Assembly: GCF_946478955.1 (NCBI RefSeq)
Contig: NZ_CAMLDL010000001.1
Coordinates: 183,291 to 247,290, forward strand
Reading direction: 5' to 3'
Source: an uncultured Sphingomonas sp.
GTDB lineage: Bacteria > Pseudomonadota > Alphaproteobacteria > Sphingomonadales > Sphingomonadaceae
Length of the DNA: 64,000 nt
Shown one piece after another: positions 63,700 to 64,000 of the stretch (position 1 is the first letter of the stretch; each line of letters opens with the position of its first letter). The notes beneath the pieces were generated by a model that was given only the letters and a program-made list of their open reading frames with translations, was not told where the DNA came from and made no database searches. The position numbers and the translations under genes are program-made.

Positions 63700-64000
63700 G
63701 CCAGAAGATCATAGTGTCCGCGCTCCAGCTCGCCTTTGGTGACGATACGGCGCAAAACATCGCCAACGTTTCCGAACTGGTCCGCGAAGCGGCGAGCAAG
63801 GGCGCGCAGGTTGTGTTGCCGCCGGAGCTGTTCGAAGGCCCTTATTTCTGCCGGGTCGAGGACGAGGACCTGTTTGCAACCGCCAAGCCGACAGCGCGCC
63901 ACCCGTCGGTCATTGCGATGCAGGCGCTTGCCAAGGAACTCGGTGTCTGGATCCCGACCAGCTTCTTCGAAGCAGACGGCCCCCACCATTACAACTCGCT
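63696..64000 (+). CDS. aguB: N-carbamoylputrescine amidase (5' part, cut by window edge)
   Basis: ATG 63696 overlaps the agmatine deiminase stop. The 101 visible codons begin MSQKIIVSALQLAFGDD and contain the nitrilase-fold catalytic Glu in VVLPPELFEGPYFC; the catalytic Lys and Cys lie beyond the edge. It hydrolyses N-carbamoylputrescine to putrescine, ammonia and carbon dioxide. The pairing with aguA supports the specific name. Confidence 0.92.
   Translation, partial: MSQKIIVSALQLAFGDDTAQNIANVSELVREAASKGAQVVLPPELFEGPYFCRVEDEDLFATAKPTARHPSVIAMQALAKELGVWIPTSFFEADGPHHYNS

Overview
The window looks like a chromosomal segment of a sphingomonad-type alphaproteobacterium. Support comes from the GC-rich sequence, the C4-pathway hemA (5-aminolevulinate synthase), the blocks rpmH-rnpA-yidD-yidC-engB, Smr/mltA/Tim44-like with divergent secB, murJ-trpS, and rpsT-dnaA beside mutM/ubiE/ubiB/coaBC/dut, and many GTG/TTG starts and 1-4 base gene overlaps. 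The taxon is inferred from gene content only.

Layout. 0-1.7 kb: an intact tRNA-Leu(CAA), a tyrosine recombinase and a broken 5' half of a second tRNA-Leu(CAA), i.e. the edge of an integrated element running off the left side. 1.7-41.9 kb: mostly housekeeping genes: comM-like ATPase, the rpmH/rnpA/yidD/yidC/engB operon, a GT-C membrane protein, GST, cupin, dapE, a GGDEF-EAL protein, Smr, mltA, Tim44-like, secB, murJ, trpS, a DUF4136-type lipoprotein, GNAT, dnaA, rpsT, mutM, ubiE, ubiB, coaBC, dut, moeB-like, topA, PAP2, dprA, plsY, murI, hemA, rpiB, glyA, nrdR, trmJ, a second GT-C protein and a chorismate mutase.

41.9-51.5 kb is accessory: a small secreted protein, a frameshifted IS1-type transposase between short inverted repeats, two uncharacterised genes, then a complete type II-C CRISPR-Cas locus. 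This consists of cas9 (1063 aa), cas1, cas2 and an array of 32 repeats and 31 spacers on one side, and a compact tracrRNA (about 79 nt) transcribed divergently from cas9. The anti-repeat, promoter and terminator of the tracrRNA are all readable. The array is oriented opposite to the cas genes, and every repeat carries an extended -10 sequence, so each spacer probably has its own promoter, as known in Neisseria meningitidis type II-C.

51.5-57.6 kb is a stress/detoxification cluster: DJ-1/PfpI protein, MerR regulator, and, divergent from a MerR-type promoter with a 19-bp spacer, an old-yellow-enzyme-family oxidoreductase, an acetoacetate-decarboxylase-like protein, an alpha/beta hydrolase and a coniferyl-aldehyde-dehydrogenase-like enzyme. 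58-64 kb: rpsD, an M61 PDZ peptidase, an S9 peptidase, and agmatine deiminase overlapping the start of N-carbamoylputrescine amidase (putrescine synthesis), cut by the right edge.

The items most worth following up are the divergent tracrRNA, the intrarepeat promoters, the rnpA reading frame that appears to start in front of and run through rpmH, the tRNA-Leu/integrase junction, and the GGDEF-EAL gene whose membrane domain lacks a usual start codon.
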